Positions 1 to 9,434 of a stretch of 43,298 nucleotides of DNA are shown here, in pieces. The notes under the pieces were generated by a model that did no database searches, was not told the origin of the DNA, and was given only the letters and a program-made list of their open reading frames with translations. Source of the stretch: Phlegmacium glaucopus. Taxonomy: Eukaryota; Basidiomycota; Agaricomycetes; Agaricales; Cortinariaceae. The translations under genes and the position numbers were made by a program. The stretch covers positions 1 through 43,298 of the forward strand of contig MU130294.1 in assembly GCA_015039465.1 (NCBI GenBank). The letters are read 5' to 3'. The first letter of the stretch is position 1. Every line of letters begins with the position of its first letter.

Positions 1-582
1 GCACACATGTAGATGAGGCAATATGAAGGACTGGCAATGTCATATATATTGTACAGGCCAAAAAACGAACTACTCTGTTGTCCTATCGTTATATACAGTA
101 CCAAAAATATATTAAGGACAAAGGCTAAAAAGAGGCATGCTCCGGAAAGGCATGGCAAACAAAATATTCAATCTTTTCAATCTTCCCTACGCTTTTTTGC
201 CGCCGGCTCGTCTACAGGTGGGTCGGCCGGTCGTTTTGAAGAGCTGCCCGGTACCGGCGCCGGTGACCGACTACGTGGTGACCGGCGTAATGTGGAGGGT
301 GGGGGAGCGGGTGAGTTTGATTGGGACTGGGACCGGGTATTTGGGGCTTCTGGCGAACGGCGTGGATGAACGACCGGAACCTCAAGGAGGGTTGTCAGGC
401 CAGAGGCAGCTGCTTCCTGCGACGTTTGTGGTGTGGGTGGTTGCAGAGTCACGGCGGGAGTAGAGGGCGGGGGCATCGAGGGGGTGGGCATTTCCACAGC
501 CGGCTCGTGGTTCACCACTTGGATTGGGGCTGGTCCTGCTGCTTGAACCGAGCCCAATTCAACTGATGGCTGAGGTGCTTCC
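1..582. repeat. Direct repeat, left copy of 2423-3004
   Basis: This stretch is nearly identical to 2423-3004 at a constant offset of 2422 bases, with only a handful of substitutions. It covers the 3' part of the Zn2Cys6/coiled-coil gene plus about 175 bases downstream of its stop. The similarity stops abruptly at base 582, where a run of A begins. The left end coincides with the window edge, so its true extent is unknown. High identity means a recent duplication or an assembly duplicate. Confidence 0.95.
177..582 (-). pseudogene. 5'-truncated copy of the Zn2Cys6/coiled-coil gene
   Basis: The minus-strand frame encodes the last roughly 135 residues of the protein described at 2599-4977: a proline/alanine-rich tail ending in a basic KKRRED-like terminus. 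Substitutions against the full copy are few (for example Arg for Trp in the SPEAPNT segment). The frame is cut at base 582 by the A run, so no start, zinc cluster or coiled coil is present here. It is not a processed retrocopy, because the A run lies at the 5' side of the coding strand (it is poly-T there). Confidence 0.85.
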
Positions 583-607
583 AAAAAAAAAAAAAAAAAA
601 AAAAAAA
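583..607. repeat. 25-base A run at a sequence junction
   Basis: An uninterrupted run of 25 A bases sits exactly where similarity to 2423-3004 ends and where the mirror-image block begins. It may be a natural homopolymer, but its place at a junction of two incompatible sequences makes it suspect as an assembly join. Confidence 0.9.
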
Positions 608-639
608 CAAATGTAACAGTCTGGGTAGACTATACACGA

Positions 640-1896
640 AATTACGGATGCGAAGAAAGGAAACCCAGATCTGAAGACTCGGAGGAGATTATCTTCCTAT
701 AATCACCAGAAATTACGGACGGCACGGCTAAAAGCCCAGGGACGGCCAGCGTTAAGAACACGGAGTTACGTGAGGACCTCTGCAGGACCACGGCCATAGT
801 GTTAACGCTGACCCGGGCCCTGACGTGTGGACCTACGACCACGTCCACGGCCACGTCCTGGTGGAGGCCCGAGCAACCGCTGCCGTCCGACTTTGAGTCG
901 GTGACGGTCATGATCACGGCCAGCACGACGGCACGAGACGGGACGACCAAGAACACAGTGCTCAACACGTCAAAGACCCGGACCACGACTACGGCCACCA
1001 CTACGGCCCGATGCTGGGTGACGGTCAAGAACACAGTGTCCAAGACATCACACCGGATAACGACTACGGCCATCACCACGGCCCGATACTGGGTGAGGGC
1101 CAAGTACACAGTGTGTAACACATCACGGCACCGGACCACGACTACGGCCACCACCACGGCCCGATACAGGGTGCCGACCAAGGACACAGTGTCCAACACA
1201 TCCAGCTCGGAAACCAGAGGAGAAGGAGACGCCGCCACCGTCGTGACGAAGGTTGAGACGTGGTTTTAGTAACATGGCACGTAGGGCTTCTGCAGGGAGA
1301 AACGCTGACCTTTCCTGACGGAACTTGGACTTCCGAACAACATAGGGTACCCATCGAAGTGCCCGTCGTTGTACAACTTTCTTAAAGTGTTATCTAAGAT
1401 CAAAGTACCTGGCCCCTAGCGACTACCACTATGGTAACCCATTCACAAACCCCAGTTATTTCAGGCTGCCAAATCGCCGTTAGGAAACCTTGCCACGAAC
1501 GGCCAGGACCAGGGCCGTACGTTCGGGACATCCAGGTAGTTAAGGACGTAACCCGTAACTCACCTCAGCGAATGCTATTACAACACACTATATACAAGCC
1601 ATGTCTCCGAGGTGCTATAGGAATGATTGAAATGAGGTACTGTCTCCTACCCGTCGTTAACCTTTAGACAGTCCTAGATCGACTTACCACTCAGGACGGA
1701 CAGGTCTTTGCTGCGGCCGTGGCCGTACGCGACGGACTTACCAAAAATATATGAGGTCGTCTCAGGCAAAGTAAAGGAACCTAAACAGACCTATACACAG
1801 GAGTTTCGTGAATCTTCCGTAAGGTTGATATAGTCGGTAAAGTAGTACTGACATCTAATAGTATAATCTGTTACCCTCAACATCTGTGGCCGGCTA
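640..1896. other. Mirror-image (reversed, not complemented) coding block
   Basis: Neither strand carries a convincing gene. If the bases are read from 1896 down to 640 without complementing, a single frame stays open for 418 codons and closes with TAA at 642-640. The upstream in-frame stop (mirrored TAA) is at 1899-1897. The mirrored protein has a folded-looking N-terminal half (for example DIVEPLYRTYITQHYRKR), a Pro/Ala-rich tail with imperfect repeats of a VTQEPAVGHSPAP type, and a basic end (GKKRRH). A CTAAT...CTACAG string just before the coding start resembles a fungal 3' splice site. The motif ACGGCCA, frequent here, becomes ACCGGCA when mirrored, the motif common elsewhere in this window. 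The protein family is not recognised. Physical DNA cannot be reversed this way, so an assembly or file error is the likeliest cause. The right limit lies somewhere between 1900 and about 2340. Confidence 0.85.
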
Positions 1897-2422
1897 AATC
1901 CTGACTGTATAGTTTCTGCTTCTGGGGGGTGATGAGCCAGATCCGGTGTTGTCTGTGGTTCTATTCTGGGTCTTGTTCCGTTACGTGGATCTGTCGGTTG
2001 CGTTTTGCTTTCGTGTTGAAAGGCGGTTGGTCAGATTCTTTTTAGTTATGATTCTCCATTTACCACTACTTACGGCCGTCGTTTGTGTGTGCGCAACTTA
2101 TGGTTGGTTTTTTGGTTAGCGGTCGTTTTACATCGGGTGTACCACCTCTATTCTTTTTACTTTATTTCCGTCATCTACCAGTTTTATCCACCGATTCACA
2201 TATTTACCCACTCATCTCACATCTTTATCCACACTTACCCACCCACCCACCATCTTTACCACACTTTACCCACATACCTACCAACTTTACCCACATAACC
2301 ACGAGCTTTGCCCAGGAACCATCAACTTTGTCCACATGAGCAGCAGTATGTGCATATAAGGAGCAGCATGTACCCACAAGCAGCAGTACCCACACATCAG
2401 CAGCAACATCCCCCCACATTTC
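1897..2422. other. Gene-free stretch, transition from mirrored to normal sequence
   Basis: No gene is supported. Roughly 2160-2340 is low-complexity, built from TTTACCCAC/CATCTTTACC-like strings, and 2330-2420 is rich in AGCAGCA and ACCCACA. The CAGCAG-type triplets near the right end read naturally in the given direction, whereas the left end still looks reversed, so the mirror junction probably lies inside this stretch. It cannot be placed exactly by eye. Confidence 0.5.
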
Positions 2423-2598
2423 GCACACATGTAGATGAGGCAATATGAAGGACTGGCAATGTCATATATATTGTACAGGCCAAAAAACGAACTACTCTGT
2501 TGTCCTATCGTTATATACAGTACCAAAAATATATTAAGGACAAAGGCTAAAAAGAGGCATGCTCCGGAAAGGCATGGCAAACAAAATATTCAATCTTT

Positions 2599-4977
2599 TC
2601 AATCTTCCCTACGCTTTTTCGCCGCCGGCTCGTCTACAGGTGGGTCGGCCGGTCGTTTTGAAGAGCTGCCCAGTACCGGCGCCGGTGACCGACTACGTGG
2701 TGACCGGCGTAATGTGGAGGGTGGGGGAGCGGGTGAGTTTGATTGGGACTGGGACCAGGTATTTGGGGCTTCTGGCGAACGGCGTGGATGAACGACCGGA
2801 ACCTCAAGGAGGGTTGTCAGGCCAGAGGCAGCTGCTTCCTGCGACATTTGTGGTGTGGGTGGTTGCAGAGTCACGGCGGGAGTAGAGGGCGGGGGCATCG
2901 AGGGGGTGGGCATTTCCACAGCCGGCTCGTGGTTCACCACTTGGATTGGGGCTGGTCCTGCTGCTTGAACCGAGCCCAATTCAACTGATGGCTGAGGTGC
3001 TTCCACTTGACCTGCCGGCTCGGCTGCCACTTCGAGTTGCGGGGCCGGTGCCGGTAGGAGCATTGTGGAGGTGGGTGCCGGTACCGGTACCGGTTCCACT
3101 TGCACTGAAATCTCCACGTCGGCTGCTTCAGGAGGTGCCGGTGCCGGTGCCGGTTCCACTTGCACTGACATCTCCACGTCGGCTGGTTCATGAGGTGCCG
3201 GTACCGGTCCTTCTTCATGAAGTGCCGGTACTTCACGAAGTGCTGGTACCGGTGCTTCTTCACCAAGTACCGGTACCGGTCCTTCTTTTGGCTCGGGTGG
3301 TGCCGTGTTGACCACTGTTGTTGCGTGTGCTTCTGGTGCCGGTGGGATGGCCGGGGCCGGGGCCGGTACAACAACTCTCTCCGCCTCCACTGTCTCTCGC
3401 TCCCTCTCAGAGGCCAGCAGCTTTAGGAGCTCCTCCGCCCTGCACAGCCGCTCAGAAAGGTGCTGGACCTGCTGGTCTCTCACCTCTAGCTGATCCACAA
3501 TCTGCTGGCACACACCCCGGCTGACGTCCAGCTCATCAGTCAGAGTATCCAGTATCACATCAGTGGTCTCCAACCTCTCTGTGAGGGCATTGATATCACG
3601 CCGAGCGACCCGGAGTTCATCGACGAGTTGTTCAACAACATCCTCCAGATCACTGTCCTCGTCTTGAAAGGAACAGATCAATGACGACAATGATATGCCA
3701 GTAATAATAAACTCACCTCTGTCCAATTGCTTGAACGACTGAATGGGGCCACCCTCGTCGCTTGACATGGCCATTGGTGTGCTCTTGGTGGCTTTTTTCG
3801 TAGGCTTCTTTCGCCGGACGGCCGGTGCCGGTGCCGGTACCGGTCGAGTGAATGACGCCTGGTCCTGATCTTGGTGCCGGTCTTGTGGTCGAGACCGGCC
3901 CAGAGGTCGGCCCCGGTGCTGATCGGGATCCTGCATCCATACTCTCACCCTCCTCATCCAGATCCACACACCTCATCTTAACCTTTGCACAACTCACACA
4001 AGCCCTCGCGAGGCCGGCCTGGGCCACGCAATCTATGGACAGTCTCTGACAACGCCGGCATGTAGATTGGCGGAGCCGGCCAGTCGACTGCGGTGGCTTC
4101 CTCCTCTTCTGAGGCCGTTCCTCCCCCTCTCCCTGTTCCTCCCCCTCTCCCTGTTCCTCCCCTTCCTCCTGCTGATTGCCTTCTTCGTCGTCTGTCCTCA
4201 TCCTCCCCTTCCCCTTGTCCCTCCCTACCGGTGGTGCCTTCTGCTTCCCCTTGGCCTTTGTTGGTACATCGGGCCTTTGAGGACGCCGGAGAGATGGTGA
4301 CGGCGATTGCCGTGGACGCGGATTAGAAGGGCCGGCAACCGGTATGACCATGTGTGCCGACGATGGGCCGGCTACCGGCATGCTGGCACCATACGCTGAG
4401 TCGTCATCCGAACTTGGCATATTTTGAGGGGCCGGTGCCGGTGCCGGTTTTTTGGCTGCAATAATTACCCTCATGCGAGGGGGAGCCTTTTTGGAGGGAG
4501 ATTCAGGCATGGGGCGTCGTTGCTGGTAATATGGTTTTCTACTAGGAGCCAGAGGTGGGGGTGGAGATACGGCCATGGTGCTGACTGGCGCATTGGTTGG
4601 CATCACTCGATAGCCGGTGGGATGTTGCCTCTGAAAATCTTGGAAGGCTTGAAGTTGTCGGTCCCAAAAGGCAGTGTTGAGGGTGTTACCCTTCTTCGCT
4701 CGGCGCCACTCGTCCGTGAATGCCCAAAGGAAGCGCGGCGCGTCAAACTCTTTTTGGAGGTCTGCGAGCCTCTGATGGCGCGTGCGCATCAAGGCATCCT
4801 GGGGGTCCAAGGAGTATCTTTAGTGTCAATTTTGGACAAACACAAACAACTGCTTACCACGGACTTCCGTTCACTCTTGAACACTGTTTCGAGTGTTCCT
4901 GCCACTACCGAAGCCCTGAAAATGTCGTCGAGGTCATCGATGCTCTTACGGATGTCGGCGGCAGTGTATGAAGGCAT
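2599..4977 (-). CDS. Zn2Cys6 cluster and coiled-coil protein with Pro/Ala linkers
   Basis: Four exons can be joined in frame: 4977-4858, 4798-3949, 3869-3717 and 3662-2599, giving about 728 residues. All introns are GT-AG and short. The first ~110 residues include a helical WAFTDEWRRAKKG segment. Around residues 290-320 lies C-X2-C-X6-C-X9-C-X2-C-X6-C, matching the fungal binuclear zinc cluster spacing, but in mid-protein rather than at the N-terminus. It is preceded by a Glu/Gly-rich acidic stretch and a basic KRRK patch. After the third exon a heptad-like coiled coil of ~100 residues follows (LVDELRVARRDINALTERLE), then a long PAPAPA/EPVPVPAP tail coded by GCCGGT repeats and a basic terminus. 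DNA binding and dimerisation are plausible; the regulatory target is unknown. It is divergent from the gene at 5185 with a 207-base gap. Confidence 0.8.
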
Positions 4978-5184
4978 TTCTGTGGGTAGTATGGTCTTGG
5001 AGGTGCTAATGGGTGTCTGTTAAGCGCCGGCAGGCAAACTTGGCATCGGCACTCACCTGTGGTTGAGAGTAAACAAAGAATGACACGTTGACACCGATTC
5101 AACATCAAGACATGTGACCTGGTAAATAGATGCAAATAAATGAGATTAACATCTGACTGATCAACCTTCCTGTCGTAGGTCAAG
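4978..5184. promoter_or_regulatory. Shared intergenic region of two divergent genes
   Basis: The two start codons face away from each other across 207 bases, so this interval must hold both promoters. No canonical TATA box is evident; an ATTTGCAT-like octamer (minus strand, near 5130) and AT-rich patches around 5100-5160 are the only candidate elements. The assignment rests on gene layout. Confidence 0.4.
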
Positions 5185-6199
5185 ATGGCTCCAAATATTA
5201 ATCACACTCCTCTAGAAAGCAACACTGCTCGGATACCAGACGGCTATCTTGTCATCATTGGACACAATGATCAACGCTATATAGTCCCCGAATTCATGGT
5301 GCCCGCACTCCATCAGATGTTTGAAGGATATCGTAAAAAGGACAGTTTGGAGGTTTTTACAGCTACAGGCAGTGTGAGTGGACTCAGTTTCTCACCTGGC
5401 CAACAGACATGTTGTCCATCCCATGTTACGGCTAATGCCGGGATCATATGCCGGTATATTTCCATGCCGGTGTATCCAGATGCCGGTGGGTATGCCATGC
5501 CGGTGTATATGTGTGCGTGATGCCGGGTTGTCCGTCCCATGTTACGGCTAATGCCGGGATCATATGCTGGTATATTGTCATGCCGGTGTATCCTGGGTAT
5601 GCCATGCCGGCGTACATGTGTGCATGATGCCTATGCCCCGCTGGTCCGTGCACAATCCCGGCCACAACTGGCTGTTTAGCTGATGCCAATTCCTGTATGA
5701 TGCCAGTCAGGACGCTATGCCGTGCCGGGCCATGAACCAAGCTGGCTGATATGCCGGTTCTCTTCTCATTCATACTAGTGCTCATTAACATGTGCAGGTG
5801 CATGAGTTTAATAGCCCAGTGTTTAATGTAATTGGAGAAGGTAAAGTAATGGCCCCAACAATTCCTGTGAGTTTGAACACATCATGCCATGCCAACATAC
5901 TCAGACGGCTCTAGGGAACTAGTGACCGTGAACGTCTATCGGCACATGCCGAGGTGTTGGCTCTTCAGGAACGGCTCGGTCTATCATACAAAGATGCTGC
6001 ACATCGGTTATATATGGCAGAACTGGAGAGAATGAAGTCGGACGAGAGGATGTATAAGGCCTTCGCCAACTTGCAGGCCTTCACAGAGTACACACTTGGT
6101 TCGGCATACGACCAAGTTCGTAACATTGAAACCTCCTTGACCACTGACCCCGGCAACAGTGGATCAGGTGCTCAGAGAGATAGTCAGGCTAGCATTTAG
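5185..6199 (+). CDS. Conserved-looking 180-aa protein of unknown function
   Basis: Three exons join in frame: 5185-5373, 5798-5866 and 5915-6199. The product is about 180 residues with no signal peptide or membrane segment. The N-terminal part (GYLVIIGHNDQRYIVPEF) looks like a small beta-rich fold; the C-terminal exon is helical and charged (ERLGLSYKDAAHRLYMAE) and ends in a Ser/Gly-rich tail. Intron 1 is unusually long for this window (424 bases) because it contains TGCCGG-rich repeats. I do not recognise the family. The divergent pairing with the Zn2Cys6 gene suggests they may travel or be regulated together, which is inference. Confidence 0.7.
5412..5650. repeat. Tandem TGCCGG-rich repeat inside an intron
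   Basis: Two imperfect copies of a unit of about 116 bases start at 5412 and 5528 (both begin TTGTCC.TCCCATGTTACGGC). Each holds several TGCCGGT or TGCCGGG motifs spaced by short ATGCC/TATAT strings. The block fills most of the first intron of the unknown gene and appears to have expanded it. Confidence 0.8.
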
Positions 6200-7350
6200 T
6201 TACACTAAGTTAGAATAAGGAAAAATGTGTCCCTTGTAAATGTCCAGCCATGTACGCCCATTCCGGCATTCCGAATGTGTCCTGGCACAGCGATGGTGAG
6301 AAAATAGACCCAAAGCCCGGTCATTCGTGCCCAACAGAAACTAAATAGGCCTCGACAACCGGTCATCGAAGTTAAACCAGCGATATGCCGACAAGTCTGG
6401 TAATACCCGAATATCGTCAGTAATACCGGCATGGATCCGGACATCGAAGTTGGGCCAGGGATCTGCCGACATGTCTGGTAATACCGGCATATCTGATGAT
6501 ACCGGCATGGATCCTGACACTGGCCGTTGGGCCAGGGATCTGCCGACATGTCTGGTAATACCGGCATAAGCCGGTATACCTGGTGGTACCGGCATATCTG
6601 ATGATACCGGCATGGATCCTGGCTCTTCCAATGCCGGTCATCCATATGGGCCACCAGGTGCCCAAAGTGATGATGGCCCTAGAATTTAGTGAGGAGCAAT
6701 ATTAAGGTCCAGGCTCGGATAGTCATGCACTGTCGTTCCAAGAGAATCCGGCATTCCCAATGCATTATGGCATACATGACACCGGCAGATATTAAGTCCG
6801 ACTGCTGGTCATCTAACCGTGCCAACTGGCAGGGCTGGTAAAAACGGCACTGATATTTGTGGTTTTTGACTGCCGGTCATCCAAGGGTGCCAGGAAGAGG
6901 CCAAATGACATGGCTGATCCTCCCAGCACCGGGTTTGATGCACCACCAATCTGGACGGCTGATGGCTGGCATACTCATTCAAAGTGTGCCGGGCACCAGG
7001 CACATGGCACGGCCGATTATACCGGCAGCAGGAATTCGCTGCCCGGGGGTCCAATGGTACCGGATGGCTCACTCACTAATACTGGTTGCCAGTCCATCTG
7101 CAGCGTTCCAGGGACAGGGCAACCGGCTGACCGTACCACGCTAGCGCCGGCATAGTACAGGCATTGGGATGAACAGCAGGCATTATGGCCCATTCCTGGA
7201 ATTGGTATGGTACGACACAGTGTGTGTATTTCTATATATGGTAGGTGGTATTCCCGGATTTAGTGCATTCTGGGAACCTGCACCATCCGACACACTGTGT
7301 CCGTTCCGGGAATCATATGGTACAACACACTGTAGTGTCTCAACCTGCAG
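6200..7350. repeat. TGCCGG/CCGGCA-rich repetitive intergenic DNA
   Basis: No gene is supported. Between about 6360 and 6640 a unit with GGATCTGCCGACATGTCTGG and TACCGGCATATCTGATGA is repeated two to three times, and weaker ACCGGCA-containing repeats continue to about 7150. Near 7220-7340 the string ACACACTGTGT-like recurs at a spacing of about 80 bases. Several reading frames stay open through the repeats but differ between units and lack codon structure. Confidence 0.7.
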
Positions 7351-9434
7351 TTTCTTGAGTCGATAATACAGAAAGATCCTGCTTATGGCCAGCAGCTCAG
7401 CCAGAACCCTGCATTGCTGGACTTGGTCCTACGCGTGGTGGACTTCCACCTACGCAAGGGCACCCAAGTTCATCGAGAAGACCATCCCAGTTTTCAGATT
7501 AGCATGTTCGATACTGAAGAAAGAGAGGTTATTCAACGGGTGAGCACCAATTATTTCGTTCAATTGTAGGATTACTGACGACACTCGGGTAACAGCTTGT
7601 GGATATCGGGTTTAATGAAAAACAAGTTATCGAGGCCTATCTAGTTTCTGATAAAAACGAAGACCACGCTATCAATTATTTGCTCAGTACTGATGCAAAA
7701 AGTCCCTCAGATGTACCTCTCCTTACTTTCTTGCTTATTCTTACATTTGACGAGGCATCTCCAGGCACACGCGGAGCAAGCAAACGAAGACCCAATCGAA
7801 TTCTTAAACTATCCCTTAGTATACCGTCAGGTGATAACTCAAGTGATCGAACAGGAGGATCCAGCACTTGCGCAACAAATCAAACAGAACCCAGCATTAT
7901 TCGAGGCGATGCTACAGGAGATCACTTTGGAGGAGTCTGCACTGACATCAGGAGAGAACATGGCAGTCGGGCGTGTGAGCCTTCCTCTTGTTGACTTATG
8001 AACCTCGTCTGACATTACCTAGATGGAAGAACTTGGCTTCGATAGGCAGAAAGCTGTGGATGCGTATCTTATTTGTGACAAAAACGAAGAACATGCTATC
8101 AATTACTTGATCAACAAACCCGATAGTGGACTGGATGATTCTAGTGTTGTGAGTTTTTCGTCCCCCATGATTTGGCAGCACTTGATAATAAATACATTTA
8201 TAGATGGTTCTACCGGAGGGGTCTGGTCAAGTTCCAGATCATGATACCCCCTCCGGGTTTAATGAAGAACAAGTTATCGAGGCCTATCTAGCTTCTAATA
8301 AAAACGAAGACCACGCTATCAATTATTTGCTCGGTACTGATGCAGAAAGTCCCTCAGATGTACCTCTCCTTACATTCTTGCTTATTTTTACATTTGACGA
8401 GACATCTCCAGGCACACGCGGAGCAAGCAAACGAAGACCCAATCGAACTGTTAAACAATCCCTTATACCGTCAGGTGGTAACTCAAATGATCGGACAGGA
8501 GGATCCAGCACTTGCGCAACAACTCAAACAGAACCCAGCATTATTCGAGGCGGCGCTACAGGAGATCACTTTGGAGGAGTCTGTACTGACATCAGGAGAG
8601 AACATGGCAGTCGGGCGTGTGAGCCTTCCTCTTGTTGACTTATGAGCCTCGTCTGACATTACCTAGATGGAAGAACTTGGCTTCGATAGGCAGAAAGCTG
8701 TGGATGCGTATCTTATTTGTGACAAAAATGAAGAACATGCTATCAATTACTTGATCAACGAACCCGATAGTGGACTGGATGATTCTAGTGTTGTGATTTT
8801 TTCGTCTCCCATGATTTGGCGGCACTTGATAATAAATACATTTATAGATGGTTCTACCAGAGGGGTCTGGTCAAGTTCCAGATCATAGTACCCTCTCCCA
8901 GACCGGAGAAGATGCCCTCGAGGCAGTTGCATTATCTCGTATACAAGATTCGAGTCAATCCATGGCCACTGAGGTTTGTTCCTCTCATACTCTGGATTTC
9001 ATGTTAGTTTCTGAATCCACAGCAGGGACCCGGAGCACATGATAATACACAACTTGAAAGCCATTTATCCATCACACAATCAGTCACCCGAACTCCTGCC
9101 TTCCGACAATGGGCGGATCAGTACATGAGAGAGGAAAATCCAATTCTGCATCAGCTATGCAACGAGGATCCTGGATTACTCGACCAATTTATTAATATGG
9201 CCTGTGTTGATGATCAACAAGCGTTACCTACTTTCCAGGCAAACACACCGAAGGACAAAGAGGCTATTCAACGGGTGAGTGATCTTGTTCACGTTCACAC
9301 TTCTCTAATTACGCTTATCGCTGCTATTTCAGCTGGTAGATTTGGGGTTTGACGAGCGCCAAGCCACGGAAGCCTACCTCGTGTCTGACAAAAATGAAGA
9401 ATTAGCCCTCAATTACATGCTTGATCAACAATGA
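7351..9434 (+). CDS. RAD23-like protein with amplified XPC-binding/UBA modules (5' end not seen)
   Basis: The reading frame can be followed through short introns from 7351 to the TGA at 9432-9434 with consistent phase at each join (for example exons 7351-7539, 7596-7712, 7765 onward, 9333-9434). Helical stretches such as FLESIIQKDPAYGQQLSQNP and QEDPALAQQIKQNPALFEAM resemble the XPC-binding domain of RAD23, which recruits the XPC/Rad4 damage sensor. Each is followed by a UBA domain (for example LVDLGFDERQATEAYLVSDK), which binds ubiquitin chains. Normal RAD23 has one XPC-binding and two UBA domains after an N-terminal ubiquitin-like domain. Here about four XPC-binding-like and five UBA modules are seen and no ubiquitin-like domain; the 5' side is repeat DNA. 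One repeated splice donor is weakened (GTGATT for GTGAGT). It may be a young paralogue or a non-functional expansion. Confidence 0.65.
7608..8885 (+). repeat. Two-unit tandem duplication inside the RAD23-like gene
   Basis: Bases from about 7608 to 8254 and from 8255 to 8885 are highly similar (offset 647 at the start, 644 later because of a 3-base difference). Each unit carries the end of one UBA exon, an XPC-binding exon, a complete UBA exon and the introns between. The duplication keeps the reading frame across the junction, so it adds whole domains. Confidence 0.9.

Noticed and set aside
583..607. Poly-A run as a retrotransposition tail
   Set aside because: It lies at the 5' side of the minus-strand gene copy, and the copy is 3'-complete with flanking genomic sequence, so it is not a processed transcript.
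642..1269. Plus-strand 156-aa and minus-strand 198-aa frames rich in Thr or Val repeats
   Set aside because: Both are shadows of the mirror-image coding block; their repeats are the mirrored Pro/Ala linker, and only the mirrored reading gives a long frame with normal composition.
2083..2340. Frames in the ACCCAC/TTTACC low-complexity stretch
   Set aside because: Open only through composition; no splice sites or conserved segments and close to the mirror junction.
4067..4326. Plus-strand Pro/Leu-rich frames
   Set aside because: Antisense of the Glu/Gly-rich and basic region of the Zn2Cys6 gene, whose exon structure is coherent on the minus strand.
6857..7155. Two overlapping plus-strand frames of about 95 aa
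   Set aside because: They run through ACCGGCA-rich repeats, overlap each other and are not preserved between repeat units.
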